Shown: in pieces, positions 17,655 through 27,716 of the stretch | Layout: each line of letters begins with the position of its first letter | Numbering within the stretch: the stretch's first letter is position 1 | Assembly (NCBI GenBank): GCA_009837185.1 | Contig: VXUA01000050.1 | Span: 1 to 35,160 of the forward strand | Reading direction: 5' to 3' | Length of the DNA: 35,160 bases | From: Gammaproteobacteria bacterium | Lineage (GTDB): Bacteria; Pseudomonadota; Gammaproteobacteria; Pseudomonadales; Azotimanducaceae | Position numbers and translations under genes: made by a program | The notes under the pieces: model-generated | What the model saw: only the letters and a program-made list of their open reading frames with translations | The model's database searches: none | What the model was told of the DNA's origin: nothing

Positions 17655-20600
17655 TCAGAAAGTAATACGACTCGCGATGACCATTCCGGAATTTGATCTC
17701 CTTTCCTCTCTCGTAGTGAAAGAAGAAATGTCAAGTAAGAACCGACCTAGTCCTACGTTTGCCTCGGTGATTCGAACTCCCAGTTTCAACTGGTTTCCGA
17801 GGGCGAAGCGTGCGACCGCTCCGTAAGGTTCTATTAAACCCCTACGATCCGATGAAATTCCGTATGAAATCTCGATTTCACTACGAAATCCCGCGACAGG
17901 ACTATCGAACGAAGTGTGCATAGGTAGTTTTAGATCAAAGCTTAGCTCTTGTAGTGATGAATTTCCCCAGGCCGGAGTGAACTGAAAGTTTAGACCGGAA
18001 CCATCTGCACCACTTTCACGACGAACGTCGAACTGAATTCCGAAGGATTGATAAGCGTCGGTTTCCATAGATCGAACAAATCGTAGTTGCCCGCTGGCAG
18101 ACCAATTGTCGGTGAAGAAAATATCTACTTGTCCGGCAATGTCGAGATTTGTTCCATCGGCAACTCCTCCATCTTCAAAGCGACCAAGGAACTCGCCGGT
18201 GAGGACCAAATCTAAGTCTACAGTCTTATAGTATCGTCGGCCTTGTATTCCAACTCTAAGCCTTCGAACAGAATTTGACAGTGAGCCATCAAAGTCCTCA
18301 GAATCGTCAGTATCGATATCGGATTGAAACAGATCTCCCTTCAGAGCAAATCCATTCTCGCCTTTGTCATCAAAGTTGAAGTGAACTCCCGTTGCGAGCA
18401 CAGTTGCGGTGAGGCCAAGATCGTCAATTTCACCCCAGCGATCTGTGAGCGTGGCAGAGCCGGTCGCGCGACCGAGAGTCCCCCATACTCTCAGTTGTTC
18501 ATGCAGCTTGCCTATCACATACGGATGTAGACTCGTGAGAGAGAATTCGACATTGTCTTGATCGGTATTGTTTACCGTACCATTTTGCAACCTGTCGACG
18601 TCCACATCACCTGTAGCGCGCGATACCGCAATTCCTAAACGAACATCCTCCGTGACTCCGAACTCTGCACCTAACCAAATACTAGTTGTTTGAGCTTCCA
18701 ACGAAGAAACGATTTCCTCATTTTCAACAACTTCCATGGGATTAGCATCGCGCTGTGTCGTGTCAAAACTAGCCCACGCAGCCCAGTCGAAGCCGTTTGC
18801 AGCATCGGTGGATCCGTTCGAGTTGTTGAGTACGAAATTTGCTGATCGAGGGAGCATTGATAACAGTCGAGAGTAAGGATCAACGGGTGATCGATTCTTG
18901 TAGTGAAGTCGAGAAGTCGGTACCTGTCCATTGAATTTTGGCACCAGTGAGAAATCTTTGTCGCTAAAGTAATACGGCGGTTTATATCCTTCGTCGGTTT
19001 GCCGTTGAGTTGCATCTATTAGGTTCGCACGGTTGCCTATTCTCTCTACCGCGCCTTCACCGAGCATTGTTCCCGCAACACCTAGGGCATGGATTAGCGG
19101 TCGAGAACGGATTTCGACAGGAACTTTGGTCGTCGTGAACTCCATCCATGCTGACCAATCGCTGGGTCCGACGTCGTTGATTGCGCGAATGCGAACCTCA
19201 TAGCTGGTCTGAGGAAGCAAATTTGTTGCAGTAAAGCTTGTGCTCGTAGGATCGTGCTGAGTGACATTGTTTTGCTCCTCAGATTCTCGCAGTTCTAAGT
19301 CATACGATGTAATACTCGATCCTCGCGCATCCGGTATAGACCAGGAGATATGTGCAGATTCATAACCAATGTCTTCAATCATCAAGGCTGGAGTGAGTGG
19401 TGTATTTGCGGCGACGGTAATCTCAAACGTCAAAACAGACTCGTCGTCCTCCATAAATTCATCCGAATCAGCAACGGTGTAAGTGTATGTAGTAGTAATT
19501 TGAGTTGCCGTAGGTGTTCCGCTGAGGGTCCGAACATTAGGGTTGAAACGAATCCCGGTTGGAGGAGCAGGAGAAAGAGAATAGACTAAATAACCATCGC
19601 CCTCTGACGCGCGTGGTAGTTCTAAGGTTGCAACTGATTCGCCCACTTTATAAGATTGGTTCGGTATCGATGTTCCCATGGCGAATACAGGGCGAGAATT
19701 CTTAATAGTACTAGCAGAAAGATCGTCAGACCAAGGTCCAGTTCCAGCAACGTTGACCGCGCGCACACCAATGAGATATTCGGTCCCTTGTTCGAGTCCA
19801 GTAATCGTGAAAGAAGTCGTTCTTGTTTCTTCTTCGATCCAGGTTTCGGCACCTTTCTCGCGATAACGCACATCATAGACCACCACTCTGCGGCCGCCGT
19901 TATCTGCTGGTTGATCCCATTCGATAGACAATGTCTCGGTGCTGGCTTCCACCAAGGAAACATTTCGAGGTGCGCTAGGAGTCGCATACGGTCTAGTTTC
20001 CGCCTCGAGAATACTAGAAAAACCGACATGTCCCGATTCTGCGACGTTTTTCACCCGAATCTGGTAGGTCGTATTTCGCGTCAGTCCAGTGATTGTGTAA
20101 CTTGTAGCCGGCGCATCGATCCGTTTTCTCTTCCATCGCGAAGTCCCCTTTACGCGATATTCGATCTCGTGCTCTACAACTGGCACAAAAGGTGTTGATA
20201 CATTCTCCCACCGAATAGTGATGCGATCGGCGTGGGCTCGTTGAACAGAGAGGTTGATGGGAGCTTTGGGTGCTTTACCGAACACTCGAAAAGAAAACGT
20301 CAGTGAATCAGTCTCTCCTTCGATGTCGGTAGCAGTGTAAGTGTAGGTGGTTCGTTTAGTCGTAACCGTTGCGGTTCCCTTTAGTTTCCCTGTCCGTCGT
20401 ACGATTTCCAAAGCGTCCGGTAAATCAGGATCGACCGAATACGAAACTGGTCCGTCGCCACCAATTGCCAACGGTAGTTGAATCTCAACATATTCGCCCA
20501 AGGTAAGATCGTCTACTTCGGCTTTTGCATCTTCTGCGAAATACAGCGGTTCGGAGACGTTTGTAACTTCAACCGTAACCATCACAGACGATTCGAGTTT

Positions 20601-21998
20601 GCGAGCGCCGGTACCTCCAGTTGCAGTAACTTTAACATTGATCGTAGGAGTCGCTTCGTGATCTTCACCATCTCCAATGTAGTACAGAATACCCGAACTA
20701 GATCCAATGGTAAATCTATCGGTATCAGCGGAGTCGAGCGCATAAGTGACGGTATCTTGTGGATTAGGATCGGTCGCGTCCACTTCTCCTAATCTGATCC
20801 GTCCACCGCGGCCAGAAACATTTTCGGTCAAAGTGAACGTGTATTCGGTTTCCTCAAACGTGGGCGCATTGTTGCCTAAGGTATAAGCTTGTACCCAATC
20901 GGACCACCTCCCGCCACGAATTCGGAGTCTTGCTTGGTATTGAGTATCCGTCTCTAAAGAACCAATGGTCAAGCTCGTGACAGTGTTTGCTAACTCGTAA
21001 AGCTCGGATCTATCACCACCGACAACTTTACGAAACTCCAAATCGAAACCAGTGATGTAGTCTCGTTCATCTTCGTCGACCTCCCACACTAGGTGTAGGG
21101 TCTTCAAAGCTGGCGTTGTGATCACTGGGCTATCTGGTGCTGGATGATCGTCGACAACTTCTAGTACGACAGTGGTTTGCGAGGTCGCTGCGACGTCTTC
21201 TTTGTGTGCAGTTATTCGAATTCTGTAGATACCGATGTTGTCACGGTCGTCACTGATCGATTCGGTGAAATACACAATTCCATTTTCATATTTGGACTGA
21301 CCGATGAAACTCAAGAATGCTGGACAACTGCCGATGTAATTTTCTGCGAGATCGTACTTTCCTGTACACCGAGCACCATAGGTAAGCGTTGCTCCTTGCT
21401 CCGTCTCGTCCGGTCCTGCAGGTTGCGTCCAACGACCTCCGAGATGCACTTGGCTCCAACCGTAAAACGGCTTAGGTGGTGGAGTTTGATCGAGTTCTTC
21501 GGAGTCTTCAACGGGAGGTGTGCCGGTGGTAGAACACATGGGATCGGTTTCGTCATCGTCGTCGTCCTTGATGCGAAATACCACTTCCAAAATTGCGGGC
21601 GTACAACTACACGCATCGGGACCAGTTGCGACTAAGGAGAATTTGTGACCAGACAAGACTTCGGTCGAACAACCACTAACCGTGACTTCTTCCTCGTCGA
21701 AAGTAAATCCCTCGGGCAATACTGGATTGGTTGAACGTCGAACTTCATACTGAATGTCATCGGCATCATCAACGCAGGAAGCACCGTTCGGATCGACACT
21801 AGCGGTAGGGAGCTGGAACGTCTTGGACTCGCCGACTTCTAGTTGGATCAATTGTGTTTTTTCATCTCCCCACGTAGCACAGCTGAATGCTTGCCCATAG
21901 GCATTGCCAAAAAGCAAGAAAACCATGGCAAGTATTACTGAAGTAAGACACTTGGTGTTATTTCCAGATTCCATGCACAACACGAATTTTTCTCTCAT
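17655..21998 (-). CDS. Giant FN3/cadherin-like surface protein with autotransporter-type beta-barrel
   Basis: 1447-residue exported protein. The start is supported by AGGAAG eight bases before the ATG. An N-terminal signal peptide (about residues 15-38, ending NAYGQA) leads into a Cys-containing region with an acidic run. Then follow FN3 (about 288-375), a cadherin-like domain (378-482), a putative-Ig (He_PIG-like) domain (485-575), two FN3 domains (577-672 and 673-768), a second putative-Ig domain (768-865) and a further FN3 (866-962). A linker leads to a beta-rich C-terminal region (about 1070-1447) with alternating aromatic strands and a terminal Phe (ASRITF), as in Type V outer-membrane barrels. 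The likely role is adhesion or surface display. It stands convergent to ftsZ, in the place lpxC often occupies, so it is probably an insertion. FN3/cadherin proteins are common in bacteria associated with animals, but the host link is inference. Confidence 0.85.
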   Translation of the reverse strand: MREKFVLCMESGNNTKCLTSVILAMVFLLFGNAYGQAFSCATWGDEKTQLIQLEVGESKTFQLPTASVDPNGASCVDDADDIQYEVRRSTNPVLPEGFTFDEEEVTVSGCSTEVLSGHKFSLVATGPDACSCTPAILEVVFRIKDDDDDETDPMCSTTGTPPVEDSEELDQTPPPKPFYGWSQVHLGGRWTQPAGPDETEQGATLTYGARCTGKYDLAENYIGSCPAFLSFIGQSKYENGIVYFTESISDDRDNIGIYRIRITAHKEDVAATSQTTVVLEVVDDHPAPDSPVITTPALKTLHLVWEVDEDERDYITGFDLEFRKVVGGDRSELYELANTVTSLTIGSLETDTQYQARLRIRGGRWSDWVQAYTLGNNAPTFEETEYTFTLTENVSGRGGRIRLGEVDATDPNPQDTVTYALDSADTDRFTIGSSSGILYYIGDGEDHEATPTINVKVTATGGTGARKLESSVMVTVEVTNVSEPLYFAEDAKAEVDDLTLGEYVEIQLPLAIGGDGPVSYSVDPDLPDALEIVRRTGKLKGTATVTTKRTTYTYTATDIEGETDSLTFSFRVFGKAPKAPINLSVQRAHADRITIRWENVSTPFVPVVEHEIEYRVKGTSRWKRKRIDAPATSYTITGLTRNTTYQIRVKNVAESGHVGFSSILEAETRPYATPSAPRNVSLVEASTETLSIEWDQPADNGGRRVVVYDVRYREKGAETWIEEETRTTSFTITGLEQGTEYLIGVRAVNVAGTGPWSDDLSASTIKNSRPVFAMGTSIPNQSYKVGESVATLELPRASEGDGYLVYSLSPAPPTGIRFNPNVRTLSGTPTATQITTTYTYTVADSDEFMEDDESVLTFEITVAANTPLTPALMIEDIGYESAHISWSIPDARGSSITSYDLELRESEEQNNVTQHDPTSTSFTATNLLPQTSYEVRIRAINDVGPSDWSAWMEFTTTKVPVEIRSRPLIHALGVAGTMLGEGAVERIGNRANLIDATQRQTDEGYKPPYYFSDKDFSLVPKFNGQVPTSRLHYKNRSPVDPYSRLLSMLPRSANFVLNNSNGSTDAANGFDWAAWASFDTTQRDANPMEVVENEEIVSSLEAQTTSIWLGAEFGVTEDVRLGIAVSRATGDVDVDRLQNGTVNNTDQDNVEFSLTSLHPYVIGKLHEQLRVWGTLGRATGSATLTDRWGEIDDLGLTATVLATGVHFNFDDKGENGFALKGDLFQSDIDTDDSEDFDGSLSNSVRRLRVGIQGRRYYKTVDLDLVLTGEFLGRFEDGGVADGTNLDIAGQVDIFFTDNWSASGQLRFVRSMETDAYQSFGIQFDVRRESGADGSGLNFQFTPAWGNSSLQELSFDLKLPMHTSFDSPVAGFRSEIEISYGISSDRRGLIEPYGAVARFALGNQLKLGVRITEANVGLGRFLLDISSFTTREERRSNSGMVIASRITF

Positions 21999-22251
21999 GA
22001 ATAAAACTTCCTGTAGTTTCGTCGATTCTCTAGGACGGGACTCTCTTTCTCAGATTGCCATTGTGACCGATTACGCTATCGATAGTTCGAACACAGTGAC
22101 TAAGTTCAGTACTCGGTGTTGAGTAGTCCAGAAACCAATGGCTTCTAAAGTCTTATTCTATTGTTTCGTGCGTCGTTCATTGACTCTGAACAAATTCGAG
22201 TAGCAATCTTGATTACCAGTTACTCGAAGTACGAAAGAAGCTTTTTTCGGC

Positions 22252-22581
22252 CTAAGACGATTCCCTTGATGTATTTCCTCGGTTCGTATTGACGACGATT
22301 TTTTTGACGTGCGAGAATTGTGCGAGCTCTTGCATCTGTTCCAAAAGCATCGATGTTTGGAAGCGGGCTCGATTAGCCCAAGCATTGGAATCAAACGACA
22401 CAAACACCGTATTACCCTGAACCCTTGCTCCAGTGCAATGGCTAGCTTCCTCTTCTGGTAGCAGGAATCGCACCACTCGAATGGTCGCTTGATGTGCATC
22501 AAGTTCTTTAATGATGCGCGCCAGTTTAGAGAAGCGTTTGTCCGGCGCTACTAAGGAGTCTTTCAATCGGTAATAGTTCAT
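22252..22581 (-). CDS. dciA: DciA-like protein (DUF721)
   Basis: 109-residue protein resembling DciA, the helicase-loading partner of DnaB in bacteria without DnaC. Supporting signs are the small size, the pattern GARVQGNTVFVSFDSNAWANRARF (basic, then alternating hydrophobic, then SNAWA), followed by a helix (LLEQMQEL) and a final beta strand, and its place next to secA, where DUF721 genes are found in many gammaproteobacteria. It is transcribed away from secA, with a 116-base shared upstream region. The family is divergent, so the function is inferred from pattern and synteny. Confidence 0.7.
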   Translation of the reverse strand: MNYYRLKDSLVAPDKRFSKLARIIKELDAHQATIRVVRFLLPEEEASHCTGARVQGNTVFVSFDSNAWANRARFQTSMLLEQMQELAQFSHVKKIVVNTNRGNTSRESS

Positions 22582-22653
22582 ATGTGGACTCCAAAAACGA
22601 AATCCTTAAAGCTACGAGCAGTTTGGAGATGTACACGTGGTGCAGGTAAGGTG

Positions 22654-22682
22654 TTGAAAGGCATAAAATTAGGTCATATATA
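22654..22682 (+). promoter_or_regulatory. Sigma70-like promoter of secA
   Basis: TTGAAA (22654-22659) and TATATA (22677-22682) are exactly 17 bases apart. Transcription would start near 22689, only about nine bases before the secA ATG. That agrees with the lack of any Shine-Dalgarno sequence there and suggests a leaderless or nearly leaderless mRNA. Confidence 0.55.
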
Positions 22683-22697
22683 TTAAATAGTTTACTT

Positions 22698-25469
22698 ATG
22701 CTAACGAAAACGTTTCAGTCGGTCTTTGGAAGTCGAAATTCGCGCGAATTGAAGCGAATGCAAGGCATCGTTACGCAGATTAATGCGTGGACCGACCGAG
22801 TTTCAGACCTGACCGATGAACAGATGCAGTCTAAAACTGCTGAGTTCAAGCAACGATATGCGGATGGCGAAACCTTAGAACAGTTATTGCCTGAAGCGTT
22901 TGCATTGGTACGTGAAGCTGCTGACCGAAAGAATGACACTCGACATTACGATGTGCAACTTCTTGGTGGGATCGCACTGCACGAAGGCAAGATTGCGGAA
23001 ATGCGTACAGGCGAGGGGAAGACCCAAGTAGCAACACTCGCCGCGTTTCTGAATGCACTGTCCGGTCAGGGTGTTCATATTGTTACTGTAAACGACTACC
23101 TAGCGCGCCGCGACGCAGAATGGATGGGTCCGGTGTATCAAGCGCTGGGGATGTCTGTGGGTGTCATTCAGTCTCGTCAAGACCAAGAAGCAAAACGAAT
23201 CGCGTATTTACAAGACATCACGTACGGTACGAACAACGAGTTCGGCTTTGATTACCTGCGCGATAACATGGCGTTTCGATCACAAGATCGTTATCAACGT
23301 GGTCTAAATTACGCGATCGTCGATGAAGTAGACTCCATCTTGATCGACGAGGCTAGAACGCCTCTGATCATATCCGGTCCGGCCGACGACAACACGGAAC
23401 TGTATAAGCAGATCAACAAGATAGCTCCTCGCCTAGAACAGCAAAAGTACGTTGAGAGTAATCTACCTGCGGTGTTGGGAGGAGAACGACCGGAAGATAC
23501 GGGTGACTTCTTCATCGAACCGAAGAATCGTACGGTTGAAATGACCGAACGAGGTCATAACCGTGTCGAAGAATTTCTAAAGAAGGCAGGCTTACTCGAC
23601 GAAAACGACAGTTTATATTCGTCCGCAAATCTACAACTACTGCATCACGTGACTGTCGCGTTAAAAGCACATTTTCTGTTCAAACGCGACGTTGAGTATA
23701 TGGTGAAGGATCGTGAAGTCATTATCATTGACGAACACACAGGTCGCGCAATGCCAGGCCGGCGTTGGTCTGAAGGAATACACCAAGCTGTCGAAGCTAA
23801 AGAAGGCGTCCCCATTCGCCACGAGACCCAGACTTTAGCTTCAACGACGTTTCAGAACTATTTTCGACTCTATTCAACGCTAGCGGGCATGACGGGTACG
23901 GCGGATACTGAGGCGTTCGAATTTAACCAGATATACGGTCTCGAAGTTGTCGTGCTACCCACACACATGCCAATGATTCGCGAAGACCGCAACGACTTGA
24001 TCTACTTGTCAATGGACGAGAAGTACGACGCGATCGTAGAAGATATCAATGAATGTACCGAGCAGCACCGACCAGTGTTAGTCGGTACGACATCGATCGA
24101 CTCTTCCGAGAGATTATCAAAGGAACTGCACAAACGCAAGATCGAACACAACGTACTTAATGCGAAGCAACACGAACGAGAGGCGGAAATCGTCGCTCAG
24201 GCCGGGAAACCTGGAAAGGTCACTATTGCAACCAATATGGCCGGTCGTGGAACAGACATCGTTTTAGGAGGAAGTTTCATGGCCGAGATAACCAAACTCG
24301 GAGATGAACCCGACGAAACAGAAGTCCAGAAGATTATGTCGGAATGGCAGCCTCGCCACGACCAAGTTGTTGCCGCGGGTGGATTGCACATTATCGGTAC
24401 CGAACGCCACGAATCTAGACGCATCGACAATCAATTAAGGGGTCGCTCGGGTCGTCAAGGGGACCCTGGTAGCTCACGCTTTTATCTATCGATGGAAGAT
24501 GATCTGATGAAACGTTTCGCCTCTGATCGATGGAACAACATGATTCAGTCCCTTGGGTTGGAGCGTGGCGAAGCAATTCAACACAAGATGGTTAACAACG
24601 CAATCGAACGAGCGCAACGTCGAGTCGAGAGTCAACACTTTGATATTCGGAAGAATCTGTTGGAATTCGACGATGTCGCGAATGACCAAAGACAGGTGAT
24701 CTACGCACAGCGGAACGAATTAATGGAGTTTGAAGAGATCTCCGCGACCATTGAGCAAATGCGAGCTGAAGTCGTCGAAGACACGGTGAGTGAACACATC
24801 CCACCTAATTCTGTACCTGATGAATGGGATCTAACTGGACTAGAAAATACGTTACGAACCGAGTTTGGGAATCCGCAGCCGGTGCAAGAGTGGATAGCGA
24901 ATGGAGAGGTCGACAATATTGAGCAGATTCAAAAAAGAGTCCTACAAGACTTTATTGCCAAGTATGACGAGAAGCGAGCCGGCTGGGTGGAGCGGGGCAT
25001 CGATGCTAATCTCGTAGAGAAGCAGATTACGCTGTCGATCCTAGACCAAAAGTGGAAAGAACACTTACATACGATGGATCACTTGCGACAGGGCATCCAT
25101 CTGCGAGCTTATGCACAGAAGCAACCAAAGCAAGAATACAAACGGGAAGCCTTTCACTTATTTCAAGCCTTGCTCGCGAACATTCAGCACGCCTCTGTTC
25201 GCATTTTGAGTCGTATGGATGTGAGTCAAGAACAAGCCCGGCGCGAAGAAGAGTTAGAGCGGCGTCGGGAAGAGATGAAACGAATGCAATTTCAACATGC
25301 GAGCGATATAGATGGAGAGTCGAAGGGTAACCGGCGACCAGATGCACAGAAGCCTTTCGTTCGGGAGCAACCTAAAGTGGGTAGAAACGATCCTTGTCCT
25401 TGCGGTTCGGGGAAGAAATACAAACAGTGTCACGGACGAGTAGCTGAAACGCGATCCGGAGTTGGTTAG
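22698..25469 (+). CDS. secA: Preprotein translocase ATPase SecA
   Basis: Motor of the Sec pathway that drives unfolded preproteins through SecYEG. 923 residues, close to E. coli SecA. Visible are the Walker A motif in MRTGEGKTQ (residues 102-110), [15 protein letters not shown], the DEAD-type [54 protein letters not shown], and the C-terminal zinc motif with C900, C902, C911 and H912 that binds SecB and ribosomes. No ribosome-binding site precedes the ATG and no secM-like arrest gene is present, so the secM type of regulation is absent. It converges on yacG with a 21-base gap. Confidence 0.98.
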   Translation: MLTKTFQSVFGSRNSRELKRMQGIVTQINAWTDRVSDLTDEQMQSKTAEFKQRYADGETLEQLLPEAFALVREAADRKNDTRHYDVQLLGGIALHEGKIAEMRTGEGKTQVATLAAFLNALSGQGVHIVTVNDYLARRDAEWMGPVYQALGMSVGVIQSRQDQEAKRIAYLQDITYGTNNEFGFDYLRDNMAFRSQDRYQRGLNYAIVDEVDSILIDEARTPLIISGPADDNTELYKQINKIAPRLEQQKYVESNLPAVLGGERPEDTGDFFIEPKNRTVEMTERGHNRVEEFLKKAGLLDENDSLYSSANLQLLHHVTVALKAHFLFKRDVEYMVKDREVIIIDEHTGRAMPGRRWSEGIHQAVEAKEGVPIRHETQTLASTTFQNYFRLYSTLAGMTGTADTEAFEFNQIYGLEVVVLPTHMPMIREDRNDLIYLSMDEKYDAIVEDINECTEQHRPVLVGTTSIDSSERLSKELHKRKIEHNVLNAKQHEREAEIVAQAGKPGKVTIATNMAGRGTDIVLGGSFMAEITKLGDEPDETEVQKIMSEWQPRHDQVVAAGGLHIIGTERHESRRIDNQLRGRSGRQGDPGSSRFYLSMEDDLMKRFASDRWNNMIQSLGLERGEAIQHKMVNNAIERAQRRVESQHFDIRKNLLEFDDVANDQRQVIYAQRNELMEFEEISATIEQMRAEVVEDTVSEHIPPNSVPDEWDLTGLENTLRTEFGNPQPVQEWIANGEVDNIEQIQKRVLQDFIAKYDEKRAGWVERGIDANLVEKQITLSILDQKWKEHLHTMDHLRQGIHLRAYAQKQPKQEYKREAFHLFQALLANIQHASVRILSRMDVSQEQARREEELERRREEMKRMQFQHASDIDGESKGNRRPDAQKPFVREQPKVGRNDPCPCGSGKKYKQCHGRVAETRSGVG

Positions 25470-25490
25470 CGGGCTCAGCACTATTGTCCC

Positions 25491-25685
25491 TTATTGATCT
25501 TCGTGGTCGTTTGGGTGTTGCGGCGGAATTTCAACGGGATCTCCCGGAATAGATCGTCGCTCCTCAATCCATTCGTTTAAATCAATTAATTTGCAACGTT
25601 CTGAGCAGAACGGCCGGTAGGGATTGTCCGGTGCCCATTCACTAGACGTTTTACACGTCGGACATTGAACTAAACGCGATCTCAT
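25491..25685 (-). CDS. yacG: DNA gyrase inhibitor YacG, zinc-binding
   Basis: 64-residue protein with one zinc site: C8-PT-C11 and C27-SER-C31, the exact pattern of YacG, and the family stretch [19 protein letters not shown]. In E. coli YacG binds GyrB and blocks DNA binding by gyrase. The acidic, Pro-rich C-terminal tail is also typical. Placement near secA and pilD matches conserved gammaproteobacterial synteny, although zapD and coaE, usual neighbours, are not seen. Confidence 0.93.
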   Translation of the reverse strand: MRSRLVQCPTCKTSSEWAPDNPYRPFCSERCKLIDLNEWIEERRSIPGDPVEIPPQHPNDHEDQ

Positions 25686-25773
25686 CTAAGTTCCGCACAG
25701 TGAAGAAAGAGAAAATGTTTTCGTGCGACACTCCCAAAGACTAATAGCATTGTGGTTTTAGCCAGTATTACAG

Positions 25774-26361
25774 TTACTTAGCCTCTTGACTTGTTGGCGT
25801 TGAATCCGCTTTGGATTTTTGTGCGACCAAGCCATCTTGATTGGGTTCGGAAGTGTCTGTAACATTGTCGCTTTGCTGTTGTGAAGAGCGGTTTGTACTT
25901 GTGGTTTTGACGTCCCGAAAAACGGTTACATTTTCATCGAGAGACCACATCGCGCCAGTAATTGGATCAATTACAAAGAATCCAATGATCAACCCAGGCC
26001 CATTGAGAAAGTTGACAAAGTACCAACCATCAATCGATCCATCTATTTGTTTTCGACCTACCACGTTTCCAGAGTCATAGAGTTCTATAGTGTATGTCTC
26101 GCGTACAAAGTAGCCTCCGCGAGCATCTAGGTTCACGATTGTGGGTGTCCGTCCGCGGTATTCGATGTCGCCATTGCGATCAGTAATTACGATCTCCATA
26201 TCTGTTGGGACGCTGTCAATGCGAACTGGGTATTCTGACACGCTGAACACGGAGGCGCAACCATTCAACATCAGTGTCGACATACCGATTAACACTAAGC
26301 TAAACGTAGATAAAAGTTTAGCGATGGTTCCTCGTTTCTTAAGAAAAGCTCTCACTCTCAT
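25774..26361 (-). CDS. Outer-membrane-type lipoprotein with PEGA-like domain, unknown function
   Basis: 195-residue predicted lipoprotein from the ATG at 26361. The signal peptide ends in a lipobox LNGC with Cys35, and the residue after it is Ala, so outer-membrane sorting is expected. A GTG at 26442 would add 27 basic, polar residues and spoil the signal; no ribosome-binding site decides between them. The mature part begins with a PEGA-like unit (VPTDMEIVITDRNGDIEYRGRTPTIV), then GGYFVRETYTIEL and a hydrophobic stretch (FLNGPGLIIGFFVIDPITGAMW) known from small bacterial lipoproteins of unknown role. The Ser/Thr/Gln-rich tail (last 45 residues) looks disordered. It lies between yacG and pilD, same strand. 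Confidence 0.75.
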   Translation of the reverse strand: MRVRAFLKKRGTIAKLLSTFSLVLIGMSTLMLNGCASVFSVSEYPVRIDSVPTDMEIVITDRNGDIEYRGRTPTIVNLDARGGYFVRETYTIELYDSGNVVGRKQIDGSIDGWYFVNFLNGPGLIIGFFVIDPITGAMWSLDENVTVFRDVKTTSTNRSSQQQSDNVTDTSEPNQDGLVAQKSKADSTPTSQEAK

Positions 26362-26568
26362 ACAAAAATTGTCCCGTTCACCGCGGATATTGTTGGTCCC
26401 TAGTCGATCGCGTCGCGGTAGACGCGGGTCTTTTTTAGGCACTAGGAAAAGTGCTAAGCATTTTAAAGTTTGTAACAGAAAGTTGGAACAGCTATTTACG
26501 AAATCGAATCACCTAGTGGGTGCTCTGTTTTTTTGGGGTGCGTGACTGCTTACAGAATAAAAAACTGT

Positions 26569-27414
26569 TTAGCCCAGCCAAGAACGTTCGAACACAAAAT
26601 TGAAAAGCTCCTGGCGGTATATCACAACACAAACACATCCCATACATAAGGAGGGACCGAATGGGATTCCCTCATCTCTTGAGTATCTTTTTTGCAATAT
26701 TCGCACGAGACCGTAAACAAAACCGAGCACTAAAGCTATGAGAACAACAATGGATAACAAATGCCAACCTACCCAAGCACCGATTGCAGCCAGTAACTTG
26801 AAATCTCCTTGTCCTAAACCGTCTCTGTTGCGAACTATCCGAAACAAGAAATTGATTAACCAAAAACTCAAGTATCCCGCGATTGCACCAATGATTGCCT
26901 CGCTCGGAGATGGAAACACGTTCGAGTGCTCGAAGTAAATACTAGTGAGTAAGCCACTCCATAGTAAAACGTAGTTTAACTCGTCGGGCAATATGCCGTG
27001 TTCTATGTCGATAGCACTCAGTGCAATTAATAGTGCCATGCAAATCGCGGCACACCCCAGAGCATCAGTAACAGCGAAATGTCCAACCAACAAGATCGCA
27101 AACAAACATCCAAGAGTTTCTACTATAGGATATCGCCACGAAATTCGGGCTGAACAGTTACGACACCTTCCCTTGAGTAAGACCCAACTCAACACCGGTA
27201 TGAGGTCGCGGTAACGAATGGGCGTTAAGCACGAATCACAACGCGACCGAGGTACCCAAAGATTGAACCTGACATCGCGAGTTTCGTCTTCTTCCTGTTT
27301 GTCATTATTTCTGGCATTTACGATGACGGGTAGACGAGAGATTACGACATTGAGGAAGCTCCCAATGACTAAACCGATCAAACCAGCGAGCGAATAGATA
27401 TATAGATTGGTCAT
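26569..27414 (-). CDS. pilD: Type IV prepilin peptidase / N-methyltransferase PilD
   Basis: Integral membrane aspartic protease that cleaves the leader of type IV prepilins and type II secretion pseudopilins and methylates the new N-terminus. It has 281 residues. The N-terminal cytoplasmic domain has the zinc tetracysteine motif (C59, C62, C84, C87). The catalytic aspartates are D136, in AIDIEHGILPDEL, and D204, in the GxGD motif GQGDFK. Several membrane helices surround them. Start ATG at 27414. No pilin or pilus assembly gene is in the window, so its substrates are elsewhere. pilBCD, where pilD usually sits, is not complete here. Confidence 0.93.
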   Translation of the reverse strand: MTNLYIYSLAGLIGLVIGSFLNVVISRLPVIVNARNNDKQEEDETRDVRFNLWVPRSRCDSCLTPIRYRDLIPVLSWVLLKGRCRNCSARISWRYPIVETLGCLFAILLVGHFAVTDALGCAAICMALLIALSAIDIEHGILPDELNYVLLWSGLLTSIYFEHSNVFPSPSEAIIGAIAGYLSFWLINFLFRIVRNRDGLGQGDFKLLAAIGAWVGWHLLSIVVLIALVLGFVYGLVRILQKRYSRDEGIPFGPSLCMGCVCVVIYRQELFNFVFERSWLG

Positions 27415-27445
27415 CTACAGTTGAAGTCTATGTGTCTTTTTGAAC

Positions 27446-27495
27446 CGCGGACTAAAAGTCCGTGCGTGCGATACATCCTAAGTCTATCTTTAGAC
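27446..27495. repeat. Two adjacent hairpins between pilD and tRNA-Thr
   Basis: CGCGGACT (27446-27453), an AAA loop and AGTCCGTG (27457-27464) form an eight-pair stem with one G-T pair. GTCTA (27482-27486), TCTT and TAGAC (27491-27495) form a second short stem. Neither has a clear T-run. They may lie in the untranslated leader of pilD or mark an old transcript end. Confidence 0.35.
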
Positions 27496-27511
27496 GAATA
27501 ATACTCGGTCG

Positions 27512-27540
27512 TTGGTTACATCACCTCGCAATCTTAAAAG
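27512..27540 (+). promoter_or_regulatory. Possible promoter of tRNA-Thr
   Basis: TTGGTT (27512-27517) and TAAAAG (27535-27540) are 17 bases apart, about 30 bases before the mature tRNA 5' end. The -10 match is moderate, and an alternative -10 (TTAAAAT near 27550) exists. Confidence 0.3.
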
Positions 27541-27569
27541 TATCAAATTAAAATTTGCGGTGGTACGCT

Positions 27570-27646
27570 GCCGGAATAGCTCAGTTAGGCAGAGCAACTG
27601 ATTCGTAATCAGTAGGTCCGCAGTTCGAATCTGCGTTCCGGCACCA
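27570..27646 (+). tRNA. tRNA-Thr (CGT anticodon)
   Basis: A full cloverleaf can be drawn: acceptor GCCGGAA with TTCCGGC, D stem GCTC/GAGC, anticodon stem ACTGA/TCAGT with loop TTCGTAA (anticodon CGT at 27604-27606), variable loop AGGTC, T stem CGCAG/CTGCG with TTCGAAT loop, discriminator A and encoded CCA. It is 77 bases with CCA. It reads ACG threonine codons. It stands at the border between conserved genes and the accessory region, as many integration-site tRNAs do, but no duplicated 3' end was found within the window. Confidence 0.97.
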
Positions 27647-27716
27647 GCCAAACTCGCCACTGTAGCTAACGCGCACCTGTCGAACCGTGATACAACGCGC
27701 GTAGCACGGCCTTGAT

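Noticed and set aside
19656-20198. 180-codon plus-strand open frame inside the FN3 protein gene
   Set aside because: It lies opposite a clear domain-bearing frame, has no recognisable domain, and its composition is that of a reversed coding strand.
25027-25347. Open frames opposite and within the 3' end of secA
   Set aside because: They overlap conserved SecA C-terminal sequence and have no features of their own.
27570-27646. Second copy of the tRNA 3' end as an attachment site
   Set aside because: I searched the accessory side by eye for the T-arm and acceptor sequence and saw no repeat within the window.
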